Source: Verrucomicrobiia bacterium (GTDB lineage Bacteria > Verrucomicrobiota > Verrucomicrobiia > Verrucomicrobiales > DEV007). Taken from it: a stretch of 64,000 nt of DNA. The notes beneath the pieces are model-generated. The model saw only the letters and a list, made by a program, of their open reading frames with translations, was not told the DNA's origin and made no database searches. Positions 1-8,081 of this stretch are shown one piece after another (positions within the stretch are counted from its first letter, which is position 1; every line of letters starts with the position of its first letter). The stretch covers positions 1-64,000 of the forward strand of contig JAUICH010000010.1 in the NCBI GenBank assembly GCA_030427505.1, given 5' to 3'. Made by a program: the position numbers and the translations under genes.

Positions 1-674
1 TCTTCGTTGCTCTTCAGTCAGTTATGATTCACATAGCCTCCTTCATCGCGCCTTGCCCCCAGCCAAAAATCCTCGCCAATCACCCATCATCTTAAGGCGG
101 TCAGAGCACTAGAGTCACCGAGAGGCAAAGGTGGAACGCGATCTCCGAGCGCGTTCTCGAAGGCAGAACCAGCGGACCTTTCATCTTTATTTGGACATCG
201 ATTCCACCAGCGCAGGGCCGCCGGGGACGCTCAGACTTTACGCCAGTCCTTCGCCGCCACCAATCGGTAGCCCGGTTCGCGAGTTCCTCGCCCAGAGGTC
301 GAGGACCACCTTCCAGCATCTTATTCTCCAGGCAATTCCGTTGGTAGCCGAGACTTCCGCCACATTTGGTGGCCATGGCGGATACAATTTCCGGCTAAAG
401 TTTTTCGGAAACGGCTCTAGAAGCCATCTCATAGATACGCAAAACCGCACCCTTTTCCCTAAACATGAAGCGGTGGAGAAAGCGAGCCAGCTCAAGGTCG
501 TCCTCTTGGACTGCCGCCGCGCTCAACGCGTGATGTTTCCGGCAAGGCATTTTCCTTGGGGAAGGTCGACGCGCGCTATGCAAATGGCTTCCAATGCGTG
601 CTGAAGGTGGAGCCACGCAATTGTGCGCCACTTCATGCTCTAATCGAGAATAGAGCGCGGTGCTCTGCCCAACC
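1..674. other. No supportable gene
   Basis: The open frames here are short (under about 160 codons), overlap on both strands and match no family I recognise. A small inverted repeat (AGAGC / GCTCT, about 653-667) lies just beyond the stop of the neighbouring minus-strand gene but has no T-tract. The stretch may be a decayed gene or the 3' flank of that gene. Confidence 0.5.
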
Positions 675-2486
675 TCAGGGGTTGCTGGGTTCCACCGCGA
701 CGCGGAAGCCGGTGTCGTCCCGGGAGGAACGGGGGTGATCGCGGTCGCGGGCCGCGGACCGGATAAAGATTTCGGTATAGGAAGACCAGCCGCAGCCGCG
801 AACCACTCGCATGTGCGTAACGCCGTCGCTGGAAATCTCCCTCTCCAGAGACGGTATTTCCTGGAGGGTGTCCGCGCTGTTCATCGTGGCGAGGTATTCG
901 TCCTCGCACCACTCTTTCACATTGCCGCCCAGGTCGAAGAAGCCGAAGCGGTTCATCTTGAAGTTGGCCACCGGCGCCGTGTTCCAGAAGCCGTCATTGC
1001 GGTCATAGACGGTGGACCAGCCGGTTCCGGGCAGGGCTTCGTTTTTCTCCTCTCCCGGGTAGTTTCCCACGCCGTCTGGCGGCGGCCATTCGTTGCCCCA
1101 GGGGTACTTGCCCAGGGAGCCCACTGCCGCGCTCCATTCCGTGTCCTTGGGCAGACGATAGGTCAGGCCAGGTTCCTGAGCGGAAAGCCATTCGCAAAAT
1201 TCACGGGCCCGTTCCCAGTTCACGCAGACCACGGGGTGGTCGTCCGTCTGGGGAAAACCGGGGTTGTCCCAGCCGGCGTCCGATATCAGCTGCCACTCGA
1301 TGGTGTGAGTGCCGTCGTCATTTTTGATAACCTCCATGGTATTGGACCCACCCTGATCGCCGAGGCCCACGTTCTCCGCGTAGGCACGGAAGTCGCGCAC
1401 CCGAGTCTCGGTCCGGCACAGGTAAACGTCCGGCTTCCCCGGCACGGGCACAAACTCCATACCCAGAGAGTTCACGAACGGCTGGTTCACGGTGGCGGCG
1501 CGCAGCCGGTCCACGGCGGTCACGCGGGAAGGGAAAGACATGACGGTGCTCCCGCCCTGGCCGGGCAGGAAGGCGAAGTTCAGTCCACCCGGTTCCAGCT
1601 TGCTGTATTCAGCAGGTTCGTGCAGCACGCCGCGGCCCGTGCGCTGCATTTCCGTGGAGCGTTCGCGGACTTGGGTCCGCGTCTGGGCAAAGACCTGCAT
1701 GATGCTCAGGCCGGGCTTCTTCAACGTTTCGGCAAAGACGGGGGTAAAGAGGCCGTCATTGGCCTGCTGCCCGGCGTCCGCGCTATAGGAAATGAGCATA
1801 CCACTGGGCGCGGTGACACGGCCCAGGCCACCTTTCGAACCCACCACCGCGCGGGTACCGCCGGCGGTCTGGGCTTCCAGTGGGTTGTCCCGGCAGGCGT
1901 CCAGGATCACCAGCTTCAGGTTCGCGCCGGTGTCGCCCAGGTCCTCGATGATCTTTCGCAAGGGCAGGGCCTGATAATACAGCCGCTCCTTCATGCGCTG
2001 CACGCTGTCGTCCTGGCTCTCGACCTCCGTATCCCGGCAGAGCAGGTAGTTTTCACCGAAATACTCGATGCCGTGCCCCGCGAAGTAAATCAGCGCGCAC
2101 TCCGCGTCGCGCGCATCGCGGGTGAACTTGCTCAAAGCGATGGAGCAGGCCTCCCGGGTCGGGTTTTTCAGTGTGGTAACTTGGAACGCCGGGCTCAGGC
2201 CGGTCAGGGTATCGCTAAGCAATTCCGCGTCCCTTACTGCCACGGCCAGTTGGCCGGAGGCGGGCAGATGGTCGTATTTGTCGCCCCCAATGACCAGGGC
2301 CACGCGGTCCGCCGCGTGCAGAGAAACCGGCGCGAAAAATCCTGACACGACGACTAAAAGCGCTATGGCCAAGTGGGCCAGGAACTTTGCGGCTGTGGGG
2401 CTGGCGGCGCGGCGGAAGCCGGGACGGGACGGTGGATGGGTTTCCGGGTGCATGGCGAATTCAGTCTGGTTCATCGGAAAAGTCAT
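675..2486 (-). CDS. Exported caspase-like peptidase fused to FGE-type domain (copy 1)
   Basis: About 603 aa. An export signal (hydrophobic run ending near SLHAAD) is followed by a caspase-like C14 domain opening RVALVIGG. The catalytic pair is visible: His near residue 138 in YFAGHG and Cys near residue 198 in LDACRDNP. The C-terminal half (about 334-600) is a formylglycine-generating-enzyme (SUMF1/FGE) fold, with GMEFVPVPG, YPWGNEWPPP, DLGGNVKEW and a GFRV ending. The two copper-binding cysteines of true FGE are replaced (Ser and Phe after RGCGW), so the domain probably binds ligand rather than oxidising cysteine. The frame is open to 2654, but the conserved upstream element ends at 2509, so ATG 2486, 2474 or 2453 is the start. 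Expected location is periplasm or outside. The substrate is unknown. Confidence 0.85.
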   Translation of the reverse strand: MTFPMNQTEFAMHPETHPPSRPGFRRAASPTAAKFLAHLAIALLVVVSGFFAPVSLHAADRVALVIGGDKYDHLPASGQLAVAVRDAELLSDTLTGLSPAFQVTTLKNPTREACSIALSKFTRDARDAECALIYFAGHGIEYFGENYLLCRDTEVESQDDSVQRMKERLYYQALPLRKIIEDLGDTGANLKLVILDACRDNPLEAQTAGGTRAVVGSKGGLGRVTAPSGMLISYSADAGQQANDGLFTPVFAETLKKPGLSIMQVFAQTRTQVRERSTEMQRTGRGVLHEPAEYSKLEPGGLNFAFLPGQGGSTVMSFPSRVTAVDRLRAATVNQPFVNSLGMEFVPVPGKPDVYLCRTETRVRDFRAYAENVGLGDQGGSNTMEVIKNDDGTHTIEWQLISDAGWDNPGFPQTDDHPVVCVNWERAREFCEWLSAQEPGLTYRLPKDTEWSAAVGSLGKYPWGNEWPPPDGVGNYPGEEKNEALPGTGWSTVYDRNDGFWNTAPVANFKMNRFGFFDLGGNVKEWCEDEYLATMNSADTLQEIPSLEREISSDGVTHMRVVRGCGWSSYTEIFIRSAARDRDHPRSSRDDTGFRVAVEPSNP

Positions 2487-2508
2487 TCCGGCAGGAGACG
2501 GTTTCTTT

Positions 2509-2542
2509 GCAAGGTTATCGATAGGAATACCAAAATTCCTGC
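2509..2542 (-). promoter_or_regulatory. Conserved 34-nt upstream element, copy 1
   Basis: Read on the minus strand it opens GCAGGAATTTT and, 22 nt from its first base, has CGATA, ending CTTGC. The same layout at identical spacing precedes the other two caspase/FGE genes. A GGAAT block followed by CGATA about 14 nt later resembles an ECF-sigma promoter, though the spacer is short. It could instead be an operator. It ends 23 nt before ATG 2486. Confidence 0.5.
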
Positions 2543-2712
2543 GGAGACAGGAAATTTTTTTCGGACAGAATCCAGCCAGCCACTGGGCGCGGCGGAAAGG
2601 GAGGGTGAAAGCGATGCCGAATCTGACTTTGTTAGTCACGTCAGGGAAGCGCATCTTTGGCCCTCCTGAGGAAAGCCGTCTTCCCTCAGCCGCGGTTGCT
2701 TCTTGTCTGGTC

Positions 2713-4479
2713 TCAGTTACCGGACGTCGCTTCCACGATTACGCGAAAGCCCGTGCCGGTATGGCTGGCCCGGGGGTGATCGTAGTTGTGAGTCATCGAC
2801 GATATGAAGGTTTGTGTGTAGTGGTTCCAGTTGGCGCCCCGCAACACCCGGTAGGGAGTCTCGCCGTCCTTGGAGATCTCCCGCTCGAAGGAGGGGTATT
2901 CCTCCAACACCTCCCGGCTGTTCATGGAGGCGCGGTATTCGTCTTCACACCATTCCGCGACATTGCCGCCCAGATCGAAAAAGCCGAAGCGGTTCATCTT
3001 GAAACTAGCCACGGGGGCGGTGTTCCAGTAGCCATCGTCGTAGTCATAGGCCGTGGACCATCCGGTCCCGGGCAGGACTTCATTCTTCTCCCCTCCGGCG
3101 TAGTTTCCCGAGCCTTTCGGAGGCGGCCATTCGTTGCCCCAGGGGTATTTGCTTAGAGAACCCACCGCGGCGCTCCACTCTTTGGCCGTGGGCAAGCGGT
3201 ATTGGAGCCCGGATTCTTTCGCGGAGAGCCATTCGCAGAATTTCTTTGCTTCCTCCCAGTTCACGCCCACCACGGGGTGATTTTCCGTTTGGGAAAAGCC
3301 GGGGTTGTCCCAGTCATAGTTTTCGTCCAGCTCAAACTTGGTGCTGTAGGAGCCGTTTTCATTTTCGACCACCTTCTGGACATTGATGCCGGGGTAGGGT
3401 TTGTATCCCGTCGCGTCCACATAGGCCTGGTAGTCGCGCACCCGCGTCTCCGTCCGGCACAGCAGGACACCTTGCCGGCCCGGCACGGGAACGAACTCCA
3501 TTTCCAGGGAGTTTACGAAAGGCCGCTCCACGCTGGCCGCGCGCAGGCGGTCGGCGTGTGAAGACACCGGGAGCGAGCCCAGCATGCCCGTTCCGTTGCT
3601 GCTCCCCGGCACGAAGGCAAAGCCCAGTCCAGAGGGCTCCAGCTTGCTGTATTCCGCTGGCTCGTGCTGCACGCCGCGGCCCGTGCGCTGCATCTCCGTG
3701 GAGCGTTCCCGCACGGTGGTGCGGGTTTGAGCGAACACTTGCATCAGGCTCAGGCCCGGTTCCTTGAGCGTCTCCGCCAACACGGGCGTAAAGAGGCCGT
3801 CATTGGCCTGCTGCCCCGCGTCCGCGCTGTAGGAAATGAGCATACCGCTGGGCGCGGTCACCCGGCCCAGGCCGCCTTTCGTGCCGACCACGGCGCGGGA
3901 GCCGGTGGAGGTCTTTACTTCCAGCGGATTGTCCCGGCAGGCGTCCAGAATCACCAGTTTCAGGTTTGCCTGGGTGTCGTCCAGATCGTCGATGAGTTTC
4001 CGCAGCGGTAGGGCTTCGTAGTAGAGGCGTTCCTTCATGCGCTGCACGCTTTCGTTCTGAGATTCAACTTCCGTGTCCCGGCACAGCAGGTAGTTCTCGC
4101 CAAAGTATTCGATGCCGTGCCCGGCAAAGTAGATCAGCGCGCACTCCGCGCCCTTGGCCTGGGTGGTGAAATTGTCCAGCGCCCGGGAGCAATCTTCCCG
4201 CGTGGGGTTCTTCAGGGTGGTGACCTGAAAGCTGGGAGAAAGCGAGCTCAGCGTCTTGGAAAGCAGTTCCGCGTCCCGGACTGCCACGGCCAGTTGGCCG
4301 GAGGCCGGCAGGTGGTCGTAGTTGTCACCCCCGATAATCAACGCCACGCGGTCCGCGGCATGGAGCGAGAGCGGGGCGGTGGAGCAGAGAAATCCAGCTA
4401 GGGAAAACACCAGACCGAAAGCGGAGCGGGCAATGGAGCGGCGGATGGGACTACAGGCTGGGAATCTTTCCGTTTTCAT
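2713..4479 (-). CDS. Exported caspase-like peptidase fused to FGE-type domain (copy 2)
   Basis: 588 aa, the closest paralogue of the downstream copy, with long identical runs through the peptidase half. The signal peptide ends near LSLHAAD. The catalytic pair is His121 (YFAGHG) and Cys181 (LDACRDNP). The FGE-type domain runs from about 318 to 585 with YPWGNEWPPP and DLGGNVAEW. At the FGE copper-cysteine positions it has His and Phe (RGANWNHY...F), so FGE catalysis is not expected. It has its own copy of the upstream element, so it is probably transcribed separately although the three genes are head to tail. The peptidase halves resemble each other more than the C-terminal ends do, which fits a shared activity with diverging recognition domains. 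Confidence 0.88.
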   Translation of the reverse strand: MKTERFPACSPIRRSIARSAFGLVFSLAGFLCSTAPLSLHAADRVALIIGGDNYDHLPASGQLAVAVRDAELLSKTLSSLSPSFQVTTLKNPTREDCSRALDNFTTQAKGAECALIYFAGHGIEYFGENYLLCRDTEVESQNESVQRMKERLYYEALPLRKLIDDLDDTQANLKLVILDACRDNPLEVKTSTGSRAVVGTKGGLGRVTAPSGMLISYSADAGQQANDGLFTPVLAETLKEPGLSLMQVFAQTRTTVRERSTEMQRTGRGVQHEPAEYSKLEPSGLGFAFVPGSSNGTGMLGSLPVSSHADRLRAASVERPFVNSLEMEFVPVPGRQGVLLCRTETRVRDYQAYVDATGYKPYPGINVQKVVENENGSYSTKFELDENYDWDNPGFSQTENHPVVGVNWEEAKKFCEWLSAKESGLQYRLPTAKEWSAAVGSLSKYPWGNEWPPPKGSGNYAGGEKNEVLPGTGWSTAYDYDDGYWNTAPVASFKMNRFGFFDLGGNVAEWCEDEYRASMNSREVLEEYPSFEREISKDGETPYRVLRGANWNHYTQTFISSMTHNYDHPRASHTGTGFRVIVEATSGN

Positions 4480-4515
4480 CGTCGTGGTTGAGTCTTCAAA
4501 AATTAGGGCTTCTTC

Positions 4516-4549
4516 GCAAGCCTATCGTCCCGAAAAGCAGAATTCTTGC
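4516..4549 (-). promoter_or_regulatory. Conserved 34-nt upstream element, copy 2
   Basis: The minus strand opens GCAAGAATTCT, has CGATAG 22 nt from its first base, and ends CTTGC. Length and spacing equal those of copies 1 and 3. It lies 37 nt before ATG 4479. Confidence 0.5.
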
Positions 4550-4589
4550 ACGCGAGTTGAATTTCTCGGCCGAAAGTGGTTTTCCCGCC

Positions 4590-6371
4590 TCATCCTCCCG
4601 GCGCGGCTTCCACCACCACGCGGAAACCGGTGTTACTGCCCCGGGACTGAGGGGATACTTTGTCCCGCAGGGAGGTGCGCAGGTAAGTTTCCGGATAGTC
4701 ATACCACGAGCCACCCCGCCGGATTCGATAGATCCTGTCTCCTTCGGCTGGATCCATTTTCAGATGGGGAAAGGATTCCAGGACCATGGCTTCGTTCATG
4801 GACTCACGGTAACGGTCGATACAGTATTCCCAGACGTTGCCGCCCAGGTCCCACAAGCCATGGGGATTTTTCTGGTAGCTGGCCACCCTGGCCGTTGTCC
4901 AGTTTCCGTCGCTATGGCCGTAGGCGATGGTCCATCCGTTCCCAGGGAGGGAGGTCCGTTTCTCCAGGCCCGCGTAGTTTCCCACCCCTTTTGGTGGAGG
5001 CCACTCGTTGCCCCAGGGGTAGCGGTGAGAAGTTCCCGCCGCGGAGGTCCACTCCTCGTCCAGCGGCAGGCGGTAGCTCAGCCCCGGTTCCTGGCCGGTC
5101 AGCCAGTGGCAAAAGGTATTGGCCTCGTCCCAGGTCACACAGACCACGGGGTGATCTTCCGATTGGTCGAAGCCGGGCCTCTCCCACGTCGCGGTGGAGT
5201 CCATCCGCCACGTCGTCATGTAACCCCGGCCCACGACTTCCTCTACCTTGGCCACATATGCGCCGCCACTCTGGGTAAAGCCCGTGGCCTGGGCATAGGC
5301 CCGGAAGTCGCGCACGCGGGTTTCCGTCTGGCAGATGTAAACGCCCTCGTTCCCTGGCAGAGGCACAAAGGACATGCCCAGAGAATTGACGAAGGGCCGC
5401 GACACCGTGGCGGCGCGCAGTTTCCGCGCGGCGGCGTTTTCTTCGGAGCCTGGTGGGACGGCCGGAACGGGGGGAATGGGAGACATTTGCGGTCCCAGAC
5501 CGGCGGCGGCGCCGGGACTGGCGCCCGTGGCGAAAAAGCTCCGCTCGCGAAAGATCCGGCCAGAGCCGTCGAATTTCATCCAGGGAATCTGGCGGCGGGC
5601 GGTGGTTTCCTGAACGCGATCGCTGACGGCAAAGAAGGTCTCCATCAGGTTGTCGCTGCTGTTTGGCAGCACCTCCAGCAGAGCCTGGGTAAAGGGGCCG
5701 TGGCCCCTGCTGCCGTCGCTGGCGGCACGGCTGGGGGACGCGGCCAGCATCATGAGGGTATCGGCGGGAATGCGCTCGTCCGTGTAGGCCGCCATGCCGC
5801 CCCCGGCGCGGGGATCGCCACCCCGTCCCGCGGGCCGCTGGCGGCAGCAGTCCATGAGGAAGACCTTTGCCCCCTGGCTTGCCCCGGCGAGATCCGTGGA
5901 CAACGTGAGCAGGTTGATCCCGGTGGCCCGGAGCGCGGCTTCGGATTCCGCGGCCCGTGCCGCGTCCGCGTCCCGCGGCAGGAGAAAGTTTTCCTTTCCG
6001 TCCAGGCTCTCCATGCCGTGTCCGGCATAGTAGACCAACACCACTTCCGCTCCGGCGGAGAGCTTCTTCAGGGTCTCGAACTTCTCGTAAAAAGTGATGC
6101 GATCCGGATTCTCCGTGTAAACGATGGAGGACTCTGGAAAGCCGAGATCGCCGCGCAACAGATCGCGCACCGCCGCCGCGTCCTTGACTGCGTTCTTCAA
6201 CGGGTGAGAAGGGTAGTCATCGATGCCAATGACCAGCGCCACGCGTTCCGCGGCCAGCGTGGGCAGGGGAGTCGCGGCAAATAGTCCCCAGGTTATGAAA
6301 AGGACCACGCTAACGGCGGTCCAGATTCTTTGAGCCACGGGCCAGGATATCGGGTAGAAAAGGGAGTTCAT
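4590..6371 (-). CDS. Exported caspase-like peptidase fused to FGE-type domain (copy 3, divergent)
   Basis: 593 aa from ATG 6371. The frame continues to 6431, but that upstream Met lies inside the conserved element, so the later ATG is preferred. One hydrophobic export segment (ISWPVAQRIWTAVSVVLF) precedes AAERVALVIG. The caspase dyad is His118 (YYAGHG) and Cys176 (MDCCRQRP). A Pro/Gly/Ala linker of about 30 residues leads to the FGE-type domain (about 325-590: HPVVCVTW, YRLPLDEEW, YPWGNEWPPP, GGNVWEYC, RRGGSW). The FGE copper cysteines are Asp and Tyr here. It is the most diverged of the three and, by transcription direction, the first. The domain order is the same, so the family probably arose by tandem duplication. 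Confidence 0.87.
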   Translation of the reverse strand: MNSLFYPISWPVAQRIWTAVSVVLFITWGLFAATPLPTLAAERVALVIGIDDYPSHPLKNAVKDAAAVRDLLRGDLGFPESSIVYTENPDRITFYEKFETLKKLSAGAEVVLVYYAGHGMESLDGKENFLLPRDADAARAAESEAALRATGINLLTLSTDLAGASQGAKVFLMDCCRQRPAGRGGDPRAGGGMAAYTDERIPADTLMMLAASPSRAASDGSRGHGPFTQALLEVLPNSSDNLMETFFAVSDRVQETTARRQIPWMKFDGSGRIFRERSFFATGASPGAAAGLGPQMSPIPPVPAVPPGSEENAAARKLRAATVSRPFVNSLGMSFVPLPGNEGVYICQTETRVRDFRAYAQATGFTQSGGAYVAKVEEVVGRGYMTTWRMDSTATWERPGFDQSEDHPVVCVTWDEANTFCHWLTGQEPGLSYRLPLDEEWTSAAGTSHRYPWGNEWPPPKGVGNYAGLEKRTSLPGNGWTIAYGHSDGNWTTARVASYQKNPHGLWDLGGNVWEYCIDRYRESMNEAMVLESFPHLKMDPAEGDRIYRIRRGGSWYDYPETYLRTSLRDKVSPQSRGSNTGFRVVVEAAPGG

Positions 6372-6428
6372 GTCAAGTCTTGCATCTTCCGGCCAGGATT
6401 CCCGGCTAGCACCATCACCAGCCTTTCC

Positions 6429-6462
6429 CAAAGGCTATCGTTCGGGGAAGGAAAATTCCTGC
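6429..6462 (-). promoter_or_regulatory. Conserved 34-nt upstream element, copy 3
   Basis: The minus strand opens GCAGGAATTTT, has CGATAG 22 nt from its first base, then CCTTTG. It lies 58 nt before ATG 6371. Together with the other copies it defines GCArGAATT-N13-CGAT. Confidence 0.5.
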
Positions 6463-6527
6463 AAGTAGGGTAACTTTTTTTCTCCAAATGGGCTCGGGGA
6501 ACGGCGCCGCTGGCATGAAATAAATAG

Positions 6528-6560
6528 AAAGAGCGGGCGCCCCACGCGCCCGCTCTTTTT
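6528..6560 (-). terminator. Rho-independent terminator after the DUF1501 gene
   Basis: A perfect 13-bp stem (6528-6540 with 6546-6558, core GAGCGGGCGC / GCGCCCGCTC) encloses a 5-nt loop. On the minus strand it is followed by a T-rich tail (TTTCTATTTATTTC) and sits 59 nt past the stop of the 6617-8029 gene. It separates that gene from the caspase/FGE group. Confidence 0.8.
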
Positions 6561-6616
6561 CCCCGTTTTGTAAATTCCCTCCAGAAGACAGAGAGAAAGC
6601 TGTAGATCGATTCCGG

Positions 6617-8029
6617 TCAGGCCATGACGCCTTTCACTACGTCGCCATAGACGTCAGTCAGGCGGAAGTCGCGGCCGGCGTAGCGGTAGGTGAGTCTTTC
6701 GTGGTCCAGACCCATCAGGTGCAAAATGGTGGCGTGCCAGTCGTGGATGTGGACCTTTCCGTCCACCGCTTCGTAGCCAAACTCGTCCGTGCTGCCGTAG
6801 GTGGTGCCGCCGCGCACGCCGCCGCCCGCCATCCACAGGGAGAAACCCTTGTTATTGTGATCGCGCCCATCGGTGCCCTGAGCGTGCGGAGTGCGGCCGA
6901 ATTCACCGGCCCAGATGACGAGCGTGTCCTTCAGCATGTCGCGCTGTTTCAGGTCGGTCAGCAGGGCGTGAATGGGCTGGTCGGTTTGAGCGGCATTATT
7001 CGTCAGCGACGCTTTCAAATTGCGGTGGTGATCCCAGTTGCCTTGGGAAATCTCGATGAATCGCACCCCGGCCTCGGCGAAGCGGCGGGCCAGCAGGCAC
7101 TGGCGGCCAAAGTCGTCCGTGGTGTCATTGCCGATGCCATACATCTCCTGGATCTTCTGGGGTTCCTTGGAGAGGTCCATCACCTTCGGCACTTCGTCCT
7201 GCATGCGGAACGCCAGCTCGTAGGATTCGATGACGCCTTCTACTTCCGGTTGATAGGATTCGCGCGCCAGTTTCTCGCGGTTGAGGGACTGTACCAGGTC
7301 CAACTGGATGCGCTGCAAATCGGACGAAAGCCGGGAGTTCGAAATGTTCGGGACCTTGGCGCTCCGCAGGGAGCGGCGCTCCTGACCGATGGCGGTGCCT
7401 TGATAGATCGCGGGCAGGAAGCCGCTGCCGTAGTTCTGCGCTCCACCAAAGCCGATGGAGGGATTGATGGTGATGAAGCCGGGCAGGTTCTCGTTCACCG
7501 TGCCCAGTCCGTAGAGCGTCCACGCGCCCAGGGAAGGGCGGACGAACTGGAAGTTCCCCGTGTGCATCTGGACAACGGCCTGCGGGTGGTTCGGCAGGTC
7601 CGTGGCCATGCTGTTCACAATGCACAGGTCGTCGGCGTGCTCCGCCACCTTGGAATACAGCTCGGAAATGTGGAGACCGCTCTTGCCGGAGGGCTTGAAC
7701 TCAAAGGGCGATCCGAGCAGCTTAGCGCCGCCGCGGGCGCCATATTTGCCGGGCTCTCCGCTGTGTTTCTTGAGCTCCGGCTTGTAGTCAAAGGTGTCCA
7801 GGTGCGAAGGACCGCCGCGCATGCAGAGGAAGATCACCCGCTTCGCCCGGGGTTGGAAGTGAGGCGCTTTGGGGGCCAGGGGGCTTTGCGCTTTCTCGGC
7901 GGCCATGGTGCTCAGCCCGGCAAAGGCCAGGTAGCCAAAGCCGCTGGAAAGGCTTTTCAAAGCCGCGCGCCGGGACATGCCGAGTCCGTCCGGCAGGGCA
8001 ACACGATTGGGTGAGCGATGAAGTTTCAT
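6617..8029 (-). CDS. DUF1501 family exported protein
   Basis: 470 aa. A twin-arginine-like signal (MSRRAALKSLSSGFGYLAFAG) is followed by a full DUF1501 domain with an alkaline-phosphatase/sulfatase-like core: VIFLCMRGGPSHLDTFDYKP near the start, LVIWAGEFGRTP and RDHNNKGFSLWMAGGGV in the middle, and a GRDFRLTDVYGDVVK ending. The family is abundant in planctomycetes and verrucomicrobia and is nearly always encoded next to a PSD1/cytochrome gene, as here, where it lies 52 nt downstream of one. Biochemistry is not established. A role in degrading complex, possibly sulfated, polysaccharide is inferred from context in the phylum. Confidence 0.9.
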   Translation of the reverse strand: MKLHRSPNRVALPDGLGMSRRAALKSLSSGFGYLAFAGLSTMAAEKAQSPLAPKAPHFQPRAKRVIFLCMRGGPSHLDTFDYKPELKKHSGEPGKYGARGGAKLLGSPFEFKPSGKSGLHISELYSKVAEHADDLCIVNSMATDLPNHPQAVVQMHTGNFQFVRPSLGAWTLYGLGTVNENLPGFITINPSIGFGGAQNYGSGFLPAIYQGTAIGQERRSLRSAKVPNISNSRLSSDLQRIQLDLVQSLNREKLARESYQPEVEGVIESYELAFRMQDEVPKVMDLSKEPQKIQEMYGIGNDTTDDFGRQCLLARRFAEAGVRFIEISQGNWDHHRNLKASLTNNAAQTDQPIHALLTDLKQRDMLKDTLVIWAGEFGRTPHAQGTDGRDHNNKGFSLWMAGGGVRGGTTYGSTDEFGYEAVDGKVHIHDWHATILHLMGLDHERLTYRYAGRDFRLTDVYGDVVKGVMA

Positions 8030-8081
8030 GGCGGTGACGATGCTGGTTTTGGTGGCTTGTTAGGGGGTGGAAGGTGGCTGA

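Noticed and set aside
131-604. 157-codon plus-strand frame near the left edge
   Set aside because: No recognisable domain, Ser/Pro/Arg-rich, and overlapped by frames on the other strand.
660-2345. Long plus-strand open frame (561 codons) opposite caspase/FGE copy 1
   Set aside because: GC-rich antisense of a well-supported gene; translation has no domain and is Arg/Gly/Ala-rich.
675-6371. Diversity-generating retroelement targeting the FGE domains
   Set aside because: FGE/C-type-lectin-like domains are common DGR targets, but no reverse transcriptase or template repeat is in the window.
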